Shown here: piece after piece, positions 9,177 through 18,144 of the stretch
How the letters are laid out: every line of letters starts with the position of its first letter
Position numbering within the stretch: the first letter of the stretch is position 1
From: Saccharothrix sp. S26
Lineage (GTDB): Bacteria; Actinomycetota; Actinomycetes; Mycobacteriales; Pseudonocardiaceae
Assembly: GCF_021390395.1 (NCBI RefSeq)
Contig: NZ_JAJUWT010000022.1
Span: 124,001 to 188,000, forward strand
Direction: 5' to 3'
Length of the DNA: 64,000 bases
The notes under the pieces: model-generated
Told to the model about the DNA's origin: nothing
Databases searched by the model: none
What the model saw: the letters and a program-made list of their open reading frames with translations, nothing else
Translations under genes and position numbers: made by a program

Positions 9177-11276
9177 GTGGCGCACGCGCCGGACTGGGGA
9201 CTGGGGCGCGGCCGGGGCACGGGCACGCTCACCGTGCCGCTGCCCGCCGACACCGACGTGGCCGAGCCGGGCTGGCGGGCGGCGCTCGCCACCACCCTGC
9301 GCGCCTACGACGGCGAGCACGCCGCCGAGCCGACCACCGCGGTCGGTCTCGGCGACGGCTTCGCGCTGGCCATCACGGTCACCCGCGGCGAGCTGCGCGC
9401 CGCGTACGACCGGGAGCACTTCGCGCCGGAGATCGTCGAGCAGTTCACCCGGCACCTGGTGTCGGTGCACCGCCACGGCGTGCTGCTCGACGACGCCGAA
9501 CGGGCCCGCATCGCCGCGCTGGGCCGTCCCGGTGTCGAGCTGGTCACCACGCCCACCACGATCCACGAGGCGTTCACCCGGGTGGCGGCCGAACGCCCGG
9601 ACGCGATCGCGTTGTGCGACAACGAGGTCCGCCTCACCTACCGGGAGCTGGACGAGCGGGCCGACCGGGTCGCGGGCGGGCTGCGCGCGCGGGGCGTGCG
9701 CGGCGGCGACCACGTCGGCGTGTGCCTGGAGCGGTCGGCGGAGCTGGTCGTGGCGCTGCTCGGCGTGCTCAAGGCGGGCGCGGTGTACGTGCCGACCGAC
9801 CCCGCGTACCCCGCCGAACGGCTCGCCTACACCGCGGCCGACGCGGCGCTGGGCGTGGTCGTGACCAGGCTGGCGGAGTTCCCACGAGGTGACGGCCTCA
9901 CCGTCGTCACGCCCGACGACCTGGACGGCGAGCCGGCCGCGAGCGGCGCGACCCCGGACGACCCGGCCTACGTCATCTACACCTCCGGGTCCACGGGACG
10001 GCCCAAGGGCGTCGTCGTGCCGCACCGCAACGTGATCAGCCTGGTCGACGCGACCCGTGACGAGTACGGCCTCGGCCACGACGACGTGTGGACGTTGTTC
10101 CACTCCAGCGCGTTCGACTTTTCGGTGTGGGAGATCTGGGTCTGCCTGCTCACCGGCGGCCGGCTGGTCGTGGTGCCCTACTTCGTCTCCCGCGAGCCGG
10201 ACCGGTTCCACGAGCTGCTGGCCGCCGAACGCGTCACCGTGCTCAGCCAGACGCCATCGGCGTTCGCGCAGCTGCTCGACGTGGACGCCCGCTCCGAAGC
10301 GGGGCTCGCGGTGCGGCTGGTGGTGTTCGGCGGTGAGCCGCTGGACGCCCGGATGCTGCTGCCGTGGTTCGACCGGCACCCCGGCAGCCGGCTGGTGAAC
10401 ATGTTCGGCATCACCGAGACCACCGTGCACGTCACGCACCAGACCGTGACCCGGGAGCTGGCCGAGGCGGCGACCCGGTCGGTCGGCCCGGCGCTGCCCG
10501 GCTGGCACCTCTACGTGCTGGACTCCACCGGTGAGCTGGTGCCCCCCGGGGTCGCCGGTGAGATCCACGTCGGCGGCGCGGGCGTCGCCTCGCACTACCT
10601 CAACCAGGACGAGCTGACCGCGCGCCGGTTCCTGCCCGACCCGTTCACCGGCGGCCGGATGTACCGCAGCGGCGACCTGGGCCGGCTGCGCCCGGACGGC
10701 GCGCTGGAGCACCTGGGCCGCATCGACAGCCAGGTCAAGATCCGCGGCTTCCGCATCGAGCTGGACGAGATCCGCAACGTGCTGCTGGAGGACCCGGACG
10801 TGCGGGCGGCGGCCGTCGTGGTGCGGCGGGAGAACCCCGACGACGCCGCGACCGCGCGCCTGGACGCCTACGTGGTGCTCACCGGCGGCGACCCGGCGGG
10901 CGTGCGCAAGCGGGCGGCCGGGATCCTGCCCGACTACATGGCGCCCGCCACCGTGACGGCGCTGGACGCGCTGCCGCTGACCACCAACGGCAAGCTCGAC
11001 GCGGCCCGCCTGCCCGCGCCCGCGTTCGCCACCGGCGCGGACGACCCGCCCAGCGAGGGCTTGGCGGGCACCCTGCGGGAGGTGTGGCGCGAGGTGCTGG
11101 GCGTGCCCGTGGGCGTGGACGACGACTTCTTCGAGCTCGGCGGCAACTCCCTGGTGGCGGTGCGCATCGGCGCGGCGCTGCGGGCCCGCGGCCTGCCGTC
11201 GGTGCCGCTGCGCGAGCTCTACCGCAACCCGACCATCCGGGACCTGGTCGCGGTGCTCGGCGGCGAGACCCGCTGA
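9177..11276 (+). CDS. stand-alone NRPS A-T protein with truncated C-domain remnant
   Basis: 699 aa, GTG start 11 bases after the thioesterase stop, with GAGGGGGA as ribosome site. Residues 1-~115 match only the last lobe of a condensation domain; the HHxxxDG half is absent. The adenylation domain follows (IYTSGSTGRPKG, FDFSVWEIW, NMFGITETT, YRSGDLG, TTNGKLD), then a carrier with Ser658 in GGNSLVAV. The by-eye pocket code is D-F-W-S-V-G-M-V-H-K, close to the threonine code DFWNIGMVHK. It may load threonine, or a relative, on its own carrier for modification in trans or for delivery to an assembly line encoded left of the window. No MbtH-like gene is seen in the window. Confidence 0.93.
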   Translation: MAHAPDWGLGRGRGTGTLTVPLPADTDVAEPGWRAALATTLRAYDGEHAAEPTTAVGLGDGFALAITVTRGELRAAYDREHFAPEIVEQFTRHLVSVHRHGVLLDDAERARIAALGRPGVELVTTPTTIHEAFTRVAAERPDAIALCDNEVRLTYRELDERADRVAGGLRARGVRGGDHVGVCLERSAELVVALLGVLKAGAVYVPTDPAYPAERLAYTAADAALGVVVTRLAEFPRGDGLTVVTPDDLDGEPAASGATPDDPAYVIYTSGSTGRPKGVVVPHRNVISLVDATRDEYGLGHDDVWTLFHSSAFDFSVWEIWVCLLTGGRLVVVPYFVSREPDRFHELLAAERVTVLSQTPSAFAQLLDVDARSEAGLAVRLVVFGGEPLDARMLLPWFDRHPGSRLVNMFGITETTVHVTHQTVTRELAEAATRSVGPALPGWHLYVLDSTGELVPPGVAGEIHVGGAGVASHYLNQDELTARRFLPDPFTGGRMYRSGDLGRLRPDGALEHLGRIDSQVKIRGFRIELDEIRNVLLEDPDVRAAAVVVRRENPDDAATARLDAYVVLTGGDPAGVRKRAAGILPDYMAPATVTALDALPLTTNGKLDAARLPAPAFATGADDPPSEGLAGTLREVWREVLGVPVGVDDDFFELGGNSLVAVRIGAALRARGLPSVPLRELYRNPTIRDLVAVLGGETR

Positions 11277-11352
11277 GCCGACCCCACCACGTCGGCGCCG
11301 TCCTTCGCTACCGTCGGTCCCGCAGCACGACCACCCTGGGAGGAAACCCGCA

Positions 11353-12354
11353 ATGGACTACCGCACCATCGGCCAGGACCCGAAGACGCGTCGGGAGGTG
11401 AGCGTGCTCGCCCTCGGCGCGATGCTGATGGGCACGGCCACCGACGAGGAGACGTCGTTCGCGATCCTCGACCGGTACGTCGAGGCGGGTGGCACGTTCA
11501 TCGACACGTCGAACAACTACGCGTTCTGGTACAACGCCAGCCAGGGCGGGGAGAGCGAGGCCCTGCTCGGCCGGTGGCGGCGCAGCCGCGGTGTCGGTTC
11601 CGAGGTCGTGATCGCGACCAAGCTGGGCGGCCGGCCCAACGCGGCCGGGCTCGCGTTCGCCGACACGGCCAAGTCCGAGAACGTCGAAGGCCTGTCGGCC
11701 AAGGTGATCCGCGAGTCCGCCGAACGCAGCCGCGAGGCGTTGGGCGTGGACCGGCTCGACCTGCTCTACGCGCACGTGGAAGACCCGCTCGTGCCGTTGC
11801 AGGAGACCGTCGAGGGCTTCGCCGAGCTGGTGGCCGAGGGCACCGTGGGCCTGCTCGGCGTGAGCAACCACTGGTCGTGGCGCGTGGAGCGGGCCCGCGC
11901 CCTCGCCGCCGCCGCGGGCCTGCCGGGCTACGAGGTGCTCCAGTACCACCACAGCTACCTGCGCGCCCGCACCGACCGCCCGGGCAGGCGCTCGCCGGAC
12001 GGCAACCAGGGCGTGGTGAGCGGCGACCTGCTGGCCTACCTGCGCGCCGAGCCGTCGCTGACCCTGGTCGCCTACTCGCCGCTGCTGTCCGGCGCCTACG
12101 TGCGCGACGACAAGCCGCTGGGCCCCGACCACGACCACGCGGGCACCGCGCCGCGCCTGGCCGCGTTGCGCGAGGTGGCCGCCGAGACCGGCGCCACGGT
12201 CAACCAGGTCGTGCTGTCCTGGCTGATCGGCGGCGAGATCCCGGTCATCCCGCTGGTGGGAGCCTCCTCGGTCGCCCAACTGGAGGAGAGCCTGGCCGCC
12301 GTCGACCTGCACCTGACCGCCGACCAACGAGCCCGCCTGGACGCCGCCCACTGA
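11353..12354 (+). CDS. aldo/keto reductase
   Basis: 333 aa, strong ribosome site GGGAGGAAA before the ATG. A TIM-barrel NAD(P)H oxidoreductase of the YajO/Tas-like branch: GTFIDTSNNYAFW carries the catalytic Asp-Tyr pair, VVIATKLGG the catalytic lysine, and LLYAHVEDP the usual histidine position. LGVSNHWSW is the conserved mid-barrel motif, and the C-terminal VIPLVGASS binds the cofactor phosphate. It begins 76 bases after the NRPS-PKS operon and has its own candidate -10 (TACCGT at 11309-11314). It could tailor the cluster product or be a neighbouring housekeeping enzyme; nothing in the sequence decides this. Confidence 0.9.
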   Translation: MDYRTIGQDPKTRREVSVLALGAMLMGTATDEETSFAILDRYVEAGGTFIDTSNNYAFWYNASQGGESEALLGRWRRSRGVGSEVVIATKLGGRPNAAGLAFADTAKSENVEGLSAKVIRESAERSREALGVDRLDLLYAHVEDPLVPLQETVEGFAELVAEGTVGLLGVSNHWSWRVERARALAAAAGLPGYEVLQYHHSYLRARTDRPGRRSPDGNQGVVSGDLLAYLRAEPSLTLVAYSPLLSGAYVRDDKPLGPDHDHAGTAPRLAALREVAAETGATVNQVVLSWLIGGEIPVIPLVGASSVAQLEESLAAVDLHLTADQRARLDAAH

Positions 12355-12367
12355 CCGCCGACGAGCA

Positions 12368-12393
12368 CGCGGGCACCCCATCGGGTGCCCGCG
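12368..12393 (+). terminator. terminator hairpin after the aldo/keto reductase
   Basis: Perfect 11-base arms CGCGGGCACCC (12368-12378) and GGGTGCCCGCG (12383-12393) around a CATC loop, 14 bases past the stop. No T-run follows, which is normal in high-GC actinomycetes. It probably separates this gene from the downstream hydrolase. Confidence 0.7.
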
Positions 12394-12469
12394 CGCTCCG
12401 CGTCCCCGTACCGCGGCCACGAGTGCGTACCCTTCCTCCGAGTCGGTGACCGAAGGAGCGGGTGCGGGG

Positions 12470-13426
12470 ATGACGGCAGGACGACCGGTGCCCACGCGGG
12501 ACGACGTGCTCGGCTACTTCGACACGCTGTCGAACTGGGGGCGCTGGGGCGACGACGACCAGCTCGGCACGCTCAACCACATCACCGACGACGTCCGACT
12601 GGCCGCGGCACGGGCCGTGCGCCACGGCCGCGGCGTGTCGTGCGCCTGGGAAGTCGCCGTGCCGCGGGATGTGGAGCGGTCCACGACCACCTGCCCGTGC
12701 GCCGCCGACATGCCGGGCGGCGAGAACGTGCCCGTGCCCGCCTTCCACGCCGACCGCCGCTGGGGCTTCTCGACCGAACGGCTCGGCCTGACCTTCCACG
12801 GCAACACCATCACCCACCTCGACTCGCCTTGCCACCTCTTCTGGGACGGCAAGATGTACAACGGGCGGCCGCACACGCTGGTCGACACCGAGACCGGATC
12901 GGCGTGGGCGGCCGTCACGGCGGCGGCGAACGGGATCGTCACGCGCGGCGTGCTGCTCGACGTCGCACGGGTCCGCGACGTGCCGTGGCTGGAACCGGGG
13001 GAGGGCGTGTTCCCGGAAGACCTCGAGGAGGCCGAGCGCCGCCAGGGCGTGCGGGTGCGGCCCGGCGACGCGGTGCTGCTGCGGACCGGCTACGGCCGGG
13101 CCCGGCACGAGGTCGGCGAGTCCGCCGGCTTCACGCAAGCCGGCTGGCACGCGTCCTGCCTGCCCTGGCTGCACGAACGGCAGGTCGCGCTGATCGGCGC
13201 GGACAGCCCTCAGGACGTGCAGCCGTCGGGGTACGACGACGTGCTGATGCCGGTCCACGCCGTGGGCCTCGTCGCGATGGGCCTGTGGCTGCTGGACAAC
13301 TGCGACCTGGAGGCGTGCGCGGCGACGGCCACCGACCTCGACCAGTGGGACTTCCAGCTCGCCGTCGCCCCGGTCCGCTTCGCCGGCACCTCCGGCAGCC
13401 CGGTCAACCCGATCGCCACCTTCTGA
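12470..13426 (+). CDS. cyclase-family metal hydrolase (kynurenine formamidase-like)
   Basis: 318 aa. The ATG at 12470 is preferred over an upstream GTG (12446) because GAAGGAG sits upstream of it. The family signature is in GNTITHLDSPCHLFW, a variant of the HxGTHxDxPxH metal-binding motif. The first His and Gly positions are replaced here, but the His-x-Asp-x-x-x-His core is kept. Relatives hydrolyse N-formylkynurenine, isatin or related cyclic amides using Zn or Mn. The opening FDTLSNWGRWG is typical of the long actinobacterial subgroup. It converges with the epoxide hydrolase gene; no pathway partner is adjacent. Confidence 0.85.
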   Translation: MTAGRPVPTRDDVLGYFDTLSNWGRWGDDDQLGTLNHITDDVRLAAARAVRHGRGVSCAWEVAVPRDVERSTTTCPCAADMPGGENVPVPAFHADRRWGFSTERLGLTFHGNTITHLDSPCHLFWDGKMYNGRPHTLVDTETGSAWAAVTAAANGIVTRGVLLDVARVRDVPWLEPGEGVFPEDLEEAERRQGVRVRPGDAVLLRTGYGRARHEVGESAGFTQAGWHASCLPWLHERQVALIGADSPQDVQPSGYDDVLMPVHAVGLVAMGLWLLDNCDLEACAATATDLDQWDFQLAVAPVRFAGTSGSPVNPIATF

Positions 13427-13452
13427 CCGAGCCGATCAGGACCGCCACCAGC

Positions 13453-14535
13453 CTACGAGCGACCGGCGAAGAACTCCCTGATGTCCCCGACCAGCAGGTC
13501 CGGCACCTCCATCGCCGCGAAATGCCCGCCCCGCGAGAACTCGCTCCAGTGCTCGACCGGGTACACCCGCTCGGCCACCTTCCGCACCGACAGCACGATG
13601 TCGTGCGCGAACACCGCCACGCCCAACGGCGCCGGGCACGCGTTCGTGACGATCCCCGTCTCCCGCGCCAACCGGGCCGACGACCCGGCCGTCCCGGTGA
13701 GCCAGTACAGCGTCACGTCGGCCAGCACCCGGTCCACGTCGATCCGCGACTCCGGATCCGTCCACTCGGTGAACTTCTCCGCGATCCACGCCAACAACCC
13801 GACCGGCGAATCGGTCAACGCGTACGACACCGTCTGCGGCCGCGTCGCGTGCAGCACCTGGTACCCGGGCCGGTTGCGCATCATCGCCCTGATCCGCTCC
13901 AACCGCCGCTCGTCCTCCTCGGACAACCCGTCCAACCCCTCCACCGGCGGCGTGGGCAGGTAGTTCACGTGCACCGCCACCACGTTCTCCGGCGCGACGA
14001 CGGCCATCTCCTTGGCGATCCCGGACCCCCAGTCCCCACCCTGCGTCCCGTACCGCCGGTACCCCAACCGCTCCATCAGCTCGGCGAACGCCCTCGCCAC
14101 CCGCCCGACGTCCCAACCCCGCGAGGTCGTCGGCCCGGACAACCCGAAACCGGGGATCGACGGGATCACCAGGTGGAAGTCCCGCGACAACGGCTCGATC
14201 ACGTCCAGGAACTCCAGCACCGACCCCGGCCACCCGTGGACCAACACCAACGGCAACGCATCGTCCCGCGCCGACCGCACGTGCAGGAAGTGCACCCGCT
14301 GCCCATCGATCTCCGTCGTGAACTGCGGCCACCCGTTCAACTCCGCCTCGTGCCGCCTCCAGTCAAACCCCTCCCGCCACCGCTCGACCAACCGCCGAAC
14401 CTCACCCAGCGGAAACCCGTAGTCGAACCCGGCATCGGGCAACTCCTCGGGCCACCGCGTCCGCGCCAACCGATCCGCCAGCTCATCCAGCTCCGCCTGC
14501 GGCACGTCCAGCACGAAGGGCTTGATCATCATCAC
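13453..14535 (-). CDS. epoxide hydrolase, EHN-domain family
   Basis: 360 aa, starting at a run of three ATG codons behind GGAG. An N-terminal EHN region (residues ~5-110, including LARTRWPEE) precedes an alpha/beta-hydrolase core. HGWPGSVLEF forms the oxyanion hole, the nucleophile Asp is in GGDWGSG, and the histidine is in GGHFAAME. Members open epoxides to diols, and some are xenobiotic- or antibiotic-linked. The start region carries three operator-like dyads, so expression is probably repressor-controlled. No TetR gene is beside it; the divergent side is occupied by the double-hairpin element at 14639. Confidence 0.93.
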   Translation of the reverse strand: MMMIKPFVLDVPQAELDELADRLARTRWPEELPDAGFDYGFPLGEVRRLVERWREGFDWRRHEAELNGWPQFTTEIDGQRVHFLHVRSARDDALPLVLVHGWPGSVLEFLDVIEPLSRDFHLVIPSIPGFGLSGPTTSRGWDVGRVARAFAELMERLGYRRYGTQGGDWGSGIAKEMAVVAPENVVAVHVNYLPTPPVEGLDGLSEEDERRLERIRAMMRNRPGYQVLHATRPQTVSYALTDSPVGLLAWIAEKFTEWTDPESRIDVDRVLADVTLYWLTGTAGSSARLARETGIVTNACPAPLGVAVFAHDIVLSVRKVAERVYPVEHWSEFSRGGHFAAMEVPDLLVGDIREFFAGRS

Positions 14536-14541
14536 TCACTC

Positions 14542-14602
14542 CATTGGTCTCACCAACGTTGGCAGGACCAACGATACCTCATAACCGTTGGTCAGACCAA
14601 CG
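14542..14602 (-). promoter_or_regulatory. three operator-like dyads in front of the epoxide hydrolase
   Basis: Three 17-base sites: CATTGGTCTCACCAACG (14542-14558), CGTTGGCAGGACCAACG (14557-14573) and CGTTGGTCAGACCAACG (14586-14602). The last is a perfect palindrome around a central A; the others keep the TTGG/CCAACG arms. The nearest site ends 7 bases from the start codon. The pattern suggests a TetR-type repressor. The sites are seen directly; the regulator is inference. Confidence 0.75.
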
Positions 14603-14638
14603 ACCACCCTGGCGCACTGCGGTACCCCCGGCCCCCTG

Positions 14639-15110
14639 CCCGTCCACTGGCACGCCCTTCCCGCAAAACGAGGGCTTCGTGTCATCCCGCCGACCTGGCT
14701 CCGCCCTGCCGCACGTGTCAAGGGGAGCGCGGGTTCGGCTTTGCCCGCGGCCTTCACTGTGGGCCGCGCTCCCCTTGACGCGTGTGGTAGCCCGTAGGGA
14801 GGTCGGTGGGATGACACGAAACCCGGCCCCACAACACAACAGGGGCTTTCAGGCGTAGTTGGGGTCATCCTGCTGATCTGCCCGTCCGGCGAGGACTCTT
14901 TCATCTTTGCTTTTGAAGCTTTTCGTTTCTACCCCAAGCCGCTACTCACTCCCGGCTCGATTTGACATGGGGCCCTTACGGGCACTCCAGGCAGGCCAAA
15001 GCCGGCAGGCCCGGCGGGGAAAAGCGTCCCGCCAGGCCTGCCGGCTTCGACCAGCCTAAAGCACCCGAACCCATGTCAAATCGGGCCTCTGCGGTGGGGT
15101 TCCGGGTCCG
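14639..15110 (+). repeat. double-hairpin repeat element, copy 1
   Basis: 472 bases matched almost base for base by the reverse complement of 59323-59786. It has two large imperfect stem-loops. Hairpin A (14673-14823) has outer arms around GTGTCATCCCGCCGACCT and inner arms GTCAAGGGGAGCGCGG (14717-14732) / CCGCGCTCCCCTTGAC (14764-14779). Hairpin B (14958-15083) has outer arms CGATTTGACATGGG / CCCATGTCAAATCG and inner arms of GCCGGCAGGCC type. Between them lies a spacer whose first ~23 bases (about 14838-14860) differ between copies while the rest is conserved. No terminal inverted repeats, target duplication or protein are evident. It could be a MITE-like element, a BIME-like repeat or a structured RNA. 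Confidence 0.9.
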
Positions 15111-15162
15111 ATGTGGGGCTGTTGAGGCTGGTTTCGAGGTCCGTTGTGGTGATTGGGTTTTG

Positions 15163-16374
15163 TCACCAAGTGCTGTTGGACAGTCCGGTTCCGAGGTAGA
15201 TCTGGTCGAATCCGTTGCCGTCGTTGTCGTCGGTGTAGACGACCGTGATCTGTCCCCAGGCGTCGACGCCGAGTGCCGGTTCGTCCTGCCTGCCCGTGGC
15301 GGTCGACACGGTGGCCTGTCGTGGCAGGCGGCCGGTGACCGAGCCGTCCGCGTTGAGGCCCTGCGTGACGACGTCCTGGGCGTCCACCGCCGACACCACG
15401 ACGTTGATCTGGTCGTCGATGCCGATCTGCGGGTCCGCACCCGCGAGCACGGCATCCGCCGCGGTCCGTGCCGCACCGCCGGCGGTGAACGAGCGCACGC
15501 CCACCTGTGCCGTGCCGGTGTGGTCGGTTTCCCACGCGACCGCGTGGTCGCCGTTGAAGTTCGCTGCCACGACCGGCCGTCGTTGTTGGCCGTCGCCGGT
15601 GGCGTTGGCGACGCCCTGGGCGAGCTTCGCCCCGCCTGACGGGGTCAGGATCTTCCGGCCGATGTTGAAGTAGCCGTTGCCGTCGCCGTCCTCGTCCCAC
15701 ACCACGATCGCGTTGCCCGCCGCGCCCATGGCCACGTCCGGCCGTTGGTGGGTGCCGCCCGCGGTGTGGACCTGGGCCTCGTAGGTCTTCGCCGTCACGG
15801 ACGCGTAGCCGGCGATGCGGACCGTGGGGTTGGTGGAGGTCTGCTTGTCCTCCCACACGACGGCGAAGCCGGTGCCGTCGGGGTCGGCGGCGACGGCGGG
15901 GTTGAGCTGTTGGCCGTCGGTGCCGGCGTTGGCCCGCGCCGAGCCGGTGACCGTGCCGCTGGTGTTCAGCTCCCGCACCTGGATGTTGTAGTAGCCGTTG
16001 CCGTCGCCGTCGTCGGCCCACACGACGACCGCCGAGCCGTTGTCGTGCACGGCGACGTCCGGCTGCACGTGCCGCCAGGTGCCGGTGCCGCCGGTGGACA
16101 GCTTCTTCTCGTAGCGGGACACGCCGTCCTTGAACAGCCGGACCCACACGTCGCTGTGCGCGGGGTCGTCGGGCGTGGTGTCGTCGCGGTCGTCTTCCCA
16201 GACCACGGCGGTCCAGCCGTTGCGGACCGCGGACACGGCGGCGTTGTCCTGGTCGCCGGTGGCGGTGCTGTTCGCGGTGGTCCACGTGGCCGCCGCCGAG
16301 GCCGTCGTGGCGGCACCCAGCAGCAGGGGCGCGGCGAGCACCGGCGCCGCGATCATCATCGTCAGCTTCTTCAT
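15163..16374 (-). CDS. secreted FG-GAP/propeller-like protein with Asp-rich calcium-type loops
   Basis: 403 aa with a classical signal peptide (MKKLTMMIAAPVLAAPLLL, cleavage near ASAA). The mature part is made of repeated blades, each with a VVW-DxDGDGNGYxNI type loop (ADDGDGNGYYNI, DEDGDGNGYFNI, TDDNDGNGFDQI), resembling calcium-binding loops of VCBS/FG-GAP propellers. No catalytic motif is recognised. Its ATG overlaps the stop of the upstream phosphatase gene (ATGA), so the two are co-translated. It may bind or assist extracellular substrates of that phosphatase, or simply be a cell-surface propeller; function is not known. Confidence 0.75.
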   Translation of the reverse strand: MKKLTMMIAAPVLAAPLLLGAATTASAAATWTTANSTATGDQDNAAVSAVRNGWTAVVWEDDRDDTTPDDPAHSDVWVRLFKDGVSRYEKKLSTGGTGTWRHVQPDVAVHDNGSAVVVWADDGDGNGYYNIQVRELNTSGTVTGSARANAGTDGQQLNPAVAADPDGTGFAVVWEDKQTSTNPTVRIAGYASVTAKTYEAQVHTAGGTHQRPDVAMGAAGNAIVVWDEDGDGNGYFNIGRKILTPSGGAKLAQGVANATGDGQQRRPVVAANFNGDHAVAWETDHTGTAQVGVRSFTAGGAARTAADAVLAGADPQIGIDDQINVVVSAVDAQDVVTQGLNADGSVTGRLPRQATVSTATGRQDEPALGVDAWGQITVVYTDDNDGNGFDQIYLGTGLSNSTW

Positions 16375-17882
16375 GGCGCCTGCAATCCTGGGTTGCCTGC
16401 CTGGACGACGTAGCTCTGCAACGTGCGGACCGGGTAGTCCCGCGTGGTGACCCGGTCGACGAAGCGGAAGTCGACGTCCACCCGGGTCGGGGACGTGACG
16501 GTGCGGACGTAGCCGCGCAGGTTCTTGTAGAACTTCACGTGCGGGTTGAGGCTGGACAGGCCGGTGTCGGCGGCGCTGCCGTCACCGCCGGACGTGATCG
16601 ACGTGGTCACCAGCTCGGTGCCGACGACCCGGTCCTGCGCGGCGTAGTCGTTCATCAGGTCGGCCGCCCACGACCGGTGCACGTCACCGGTCAGCACCAC
16701 GGTGTTGCGCAGTCCCGCCGCGTCCCAGCCGCGCTGCAACCGGCCCCGGTTGGCGCTGTAGCCGTCCCACGAGTCCATCGACTTCGCGCCGTCGGCCGAG
16801 GCCAGCTTCTGCGCGAAGAACACCTGCTGCCCCAGGAAGTCCCAGGTGCCCAGCTTCTGCCGCATGCCGTCGAGCAACCACGCCTCCTGCGTGGCGCCGA
16901 GCAGGGTGCGGGCCGGGTCGTCGGCCTCCGGGCACACCTTCGTGCCGTCGCCGCACGCCTGGTCGTCGCGGTACTGGCGGGTGTCGAGCAGGTGGAACGT
17001 CGCCAGGCTGCCCCAACGCACCCGCCGGTACAGCTGCATGTTCTCCGCCACCGGCGCCTGCGCGGCGCGCAACGGCATGTGCTCGTAGTACGCCTTGTAC
17101 GCCGCCGCGCGCCGCACCTTGAAGTCGCCGGCGGGGGAGGTGTTGGCGCGCACCAGGTTCGCGTAGTTGTTCTCGACCTCGTGGTCGTCCCACACGACCA
17201 GCCACGGCGCGGCGGCGTGCGCGGCCTGAAGGTCGACGTCCGTCTTGTACTGCGCGTGCCGCACCCGGTAGTCGGCCAGGTTCGCGATCTCCGCCGACGG
17301 CGCGAACTGGCGCACCTTGGTGGTGCTCGCCCCGCCCTCGTAGATGTAGTCGCCCAGGTGCAGGATGAGGTCCGGGTTCTCCTCGGCCATGCGCCGGTAC
17401 GCGGTGAAGTAGCCCTCCTCGTAGTGCGAGCAGGAGGCGAACAGCATGGTCAGCGACGGGCTCGTGCCGACCGCCGGCGCGGTGACGCCGCGGCCGACGG
17501 GGGAGATGTGCCCGGCGGCGCGGAACCGGTAGAAGTACTCGCGGCCGGGCAGCAGGCCGGTCACCTCGACGTGCACGCTGTGCGCCCACGACTGCGTCGC
17601 GGTCGCCGTGCCGCTGCGCACGACCTGGGTGAACCGCTGGTCCGTCGCGACCTGCCAGTCCACCGCGACCGAGGTGCTGCCCATGCCGCCGAGGCCGTCG
17701 GCGTTGAGCGGGCTGGGCGCGAGGCGGGTCCAGATGACGAAGCCGTCCGCGGCGGGTTCACCGGAGGCGACGCCCAACGTGAACGGGTAGGAGATGGCGT
17801 TCGCGGTGGTGGGGGCGAGGACCGTCACGCCGGCGCTCGCGATGCCGCCGGCGATGAGCGTTCGTCGGGTCAGTGGGGACAT
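16371..17882 (-). CDS. phoD: alkaline phosphatase D (PhoD family), Tat-exported
   Basis: 503 aa from an ATG preceded by GAAGGAGA. The N-terminus SPLTRRTLIAGG is a twin-arginine signal. A PhoD N-terminal domain (about 40-140) precedes the phosphoesterase core. Metal-binding motifs visible are ASCSHYEEGY, LHLGDYIYEGG, WDDHEVENNYAN and GDVHRSWAAD. Known members are calcium/iron-dependent phosphodiesterases/phosphomonoesterases secreted under phosphate limitation. It leads a two-gene operon with the propeller protein at 15163. I found no clear tandem PHO box in the 260 bases upstream, only single TTCACC-like words. Confidence 0.93.
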   Translation of the reverse strand: MSPLTRRTLIAGGIASAGVTVLAPTTANAISYPFTLGVASGEPAADGFVIWTRLAPSPLNADGLGGMGSTSVAVDWQVATDQRFTQVVRSGTATATQSWAHSVHVEVTGLLPGREYFYRFRAAGHISPVGRGVTAPAVGTSPSLTMLFASCSHYEEGYFTAYRRMAEENPDLILHLGDYIYEGGASTTKVRQFAPSAEIANLADYRVRHAQYKTDVDLQAAHAAAPWLVVWDDHEVENNYANLVRANTSPAGDFKVRRAAAYKAYYEHMPLRAAQAPVAENMQLYRRVRWGSLATFHLLDTRQYRDDQACGDGTKVCPEADDPARTLLGATQEAWLLDGMRQKLGTWDFLGQQVFFAQKLASADGAKSMDSWDGYSANRGRLQRGWDAAGLRNTVVLTGDVHRSWAADLMNDYAAQDRVVGTELVTTSITSGGDGSAADTGLSSLNPHVKFYKNLRGYVRTVTSPTRVDVDFRFVDRVTTRDYPVRTLQSYVVQAGNPGLQAP

Positions 17883-18144
17883 CGGCTCTCCTTCGGTGCA
17901 GGGCCGGGAAGAACGCGTTCCGGTACTGCGTACACGCCGAAGGTGATCAGTGGCCATCCCCGACGTGTACGCCGGGTGGAGCGGCCGAAGCCGCCTCGGG
18001 CGCGGCCGACCGGCCGCCCACCGGAGCGGGGGCACGACTGCGCAGGTGAATGGCTGTCCAACTAGCCGATGTATTGGTTACAGAAGAACCTGGCGAATGC
18101 CGACGACACCCGCCGATCGGGAAATTCCATCGCGCGAGGGCCGG

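Noticed and set aside
9177-11276. Syringomycin-type chlorination cassette because of the threonine-like code
   Set aside because: No non-heme halogenase or aminoacyl-transferase gene is present; only a P450 and a thioesterase.
14639-15110. Repeat copies as a full insertion sequence or composite transposon ends
   Set aside because: No transposase, terminal inverted repeat or target duplication is visible, and the 44 kb between holds ordinary chromosomal genes.
14962-15639. Plus-strand frame running through hairpin B into the propeller gene
   Set aside because: Its start lies in the repeat element and the rest is antisense to the secreted protein. The same peptide start appears in copy 2, as expected from the repeat alone.
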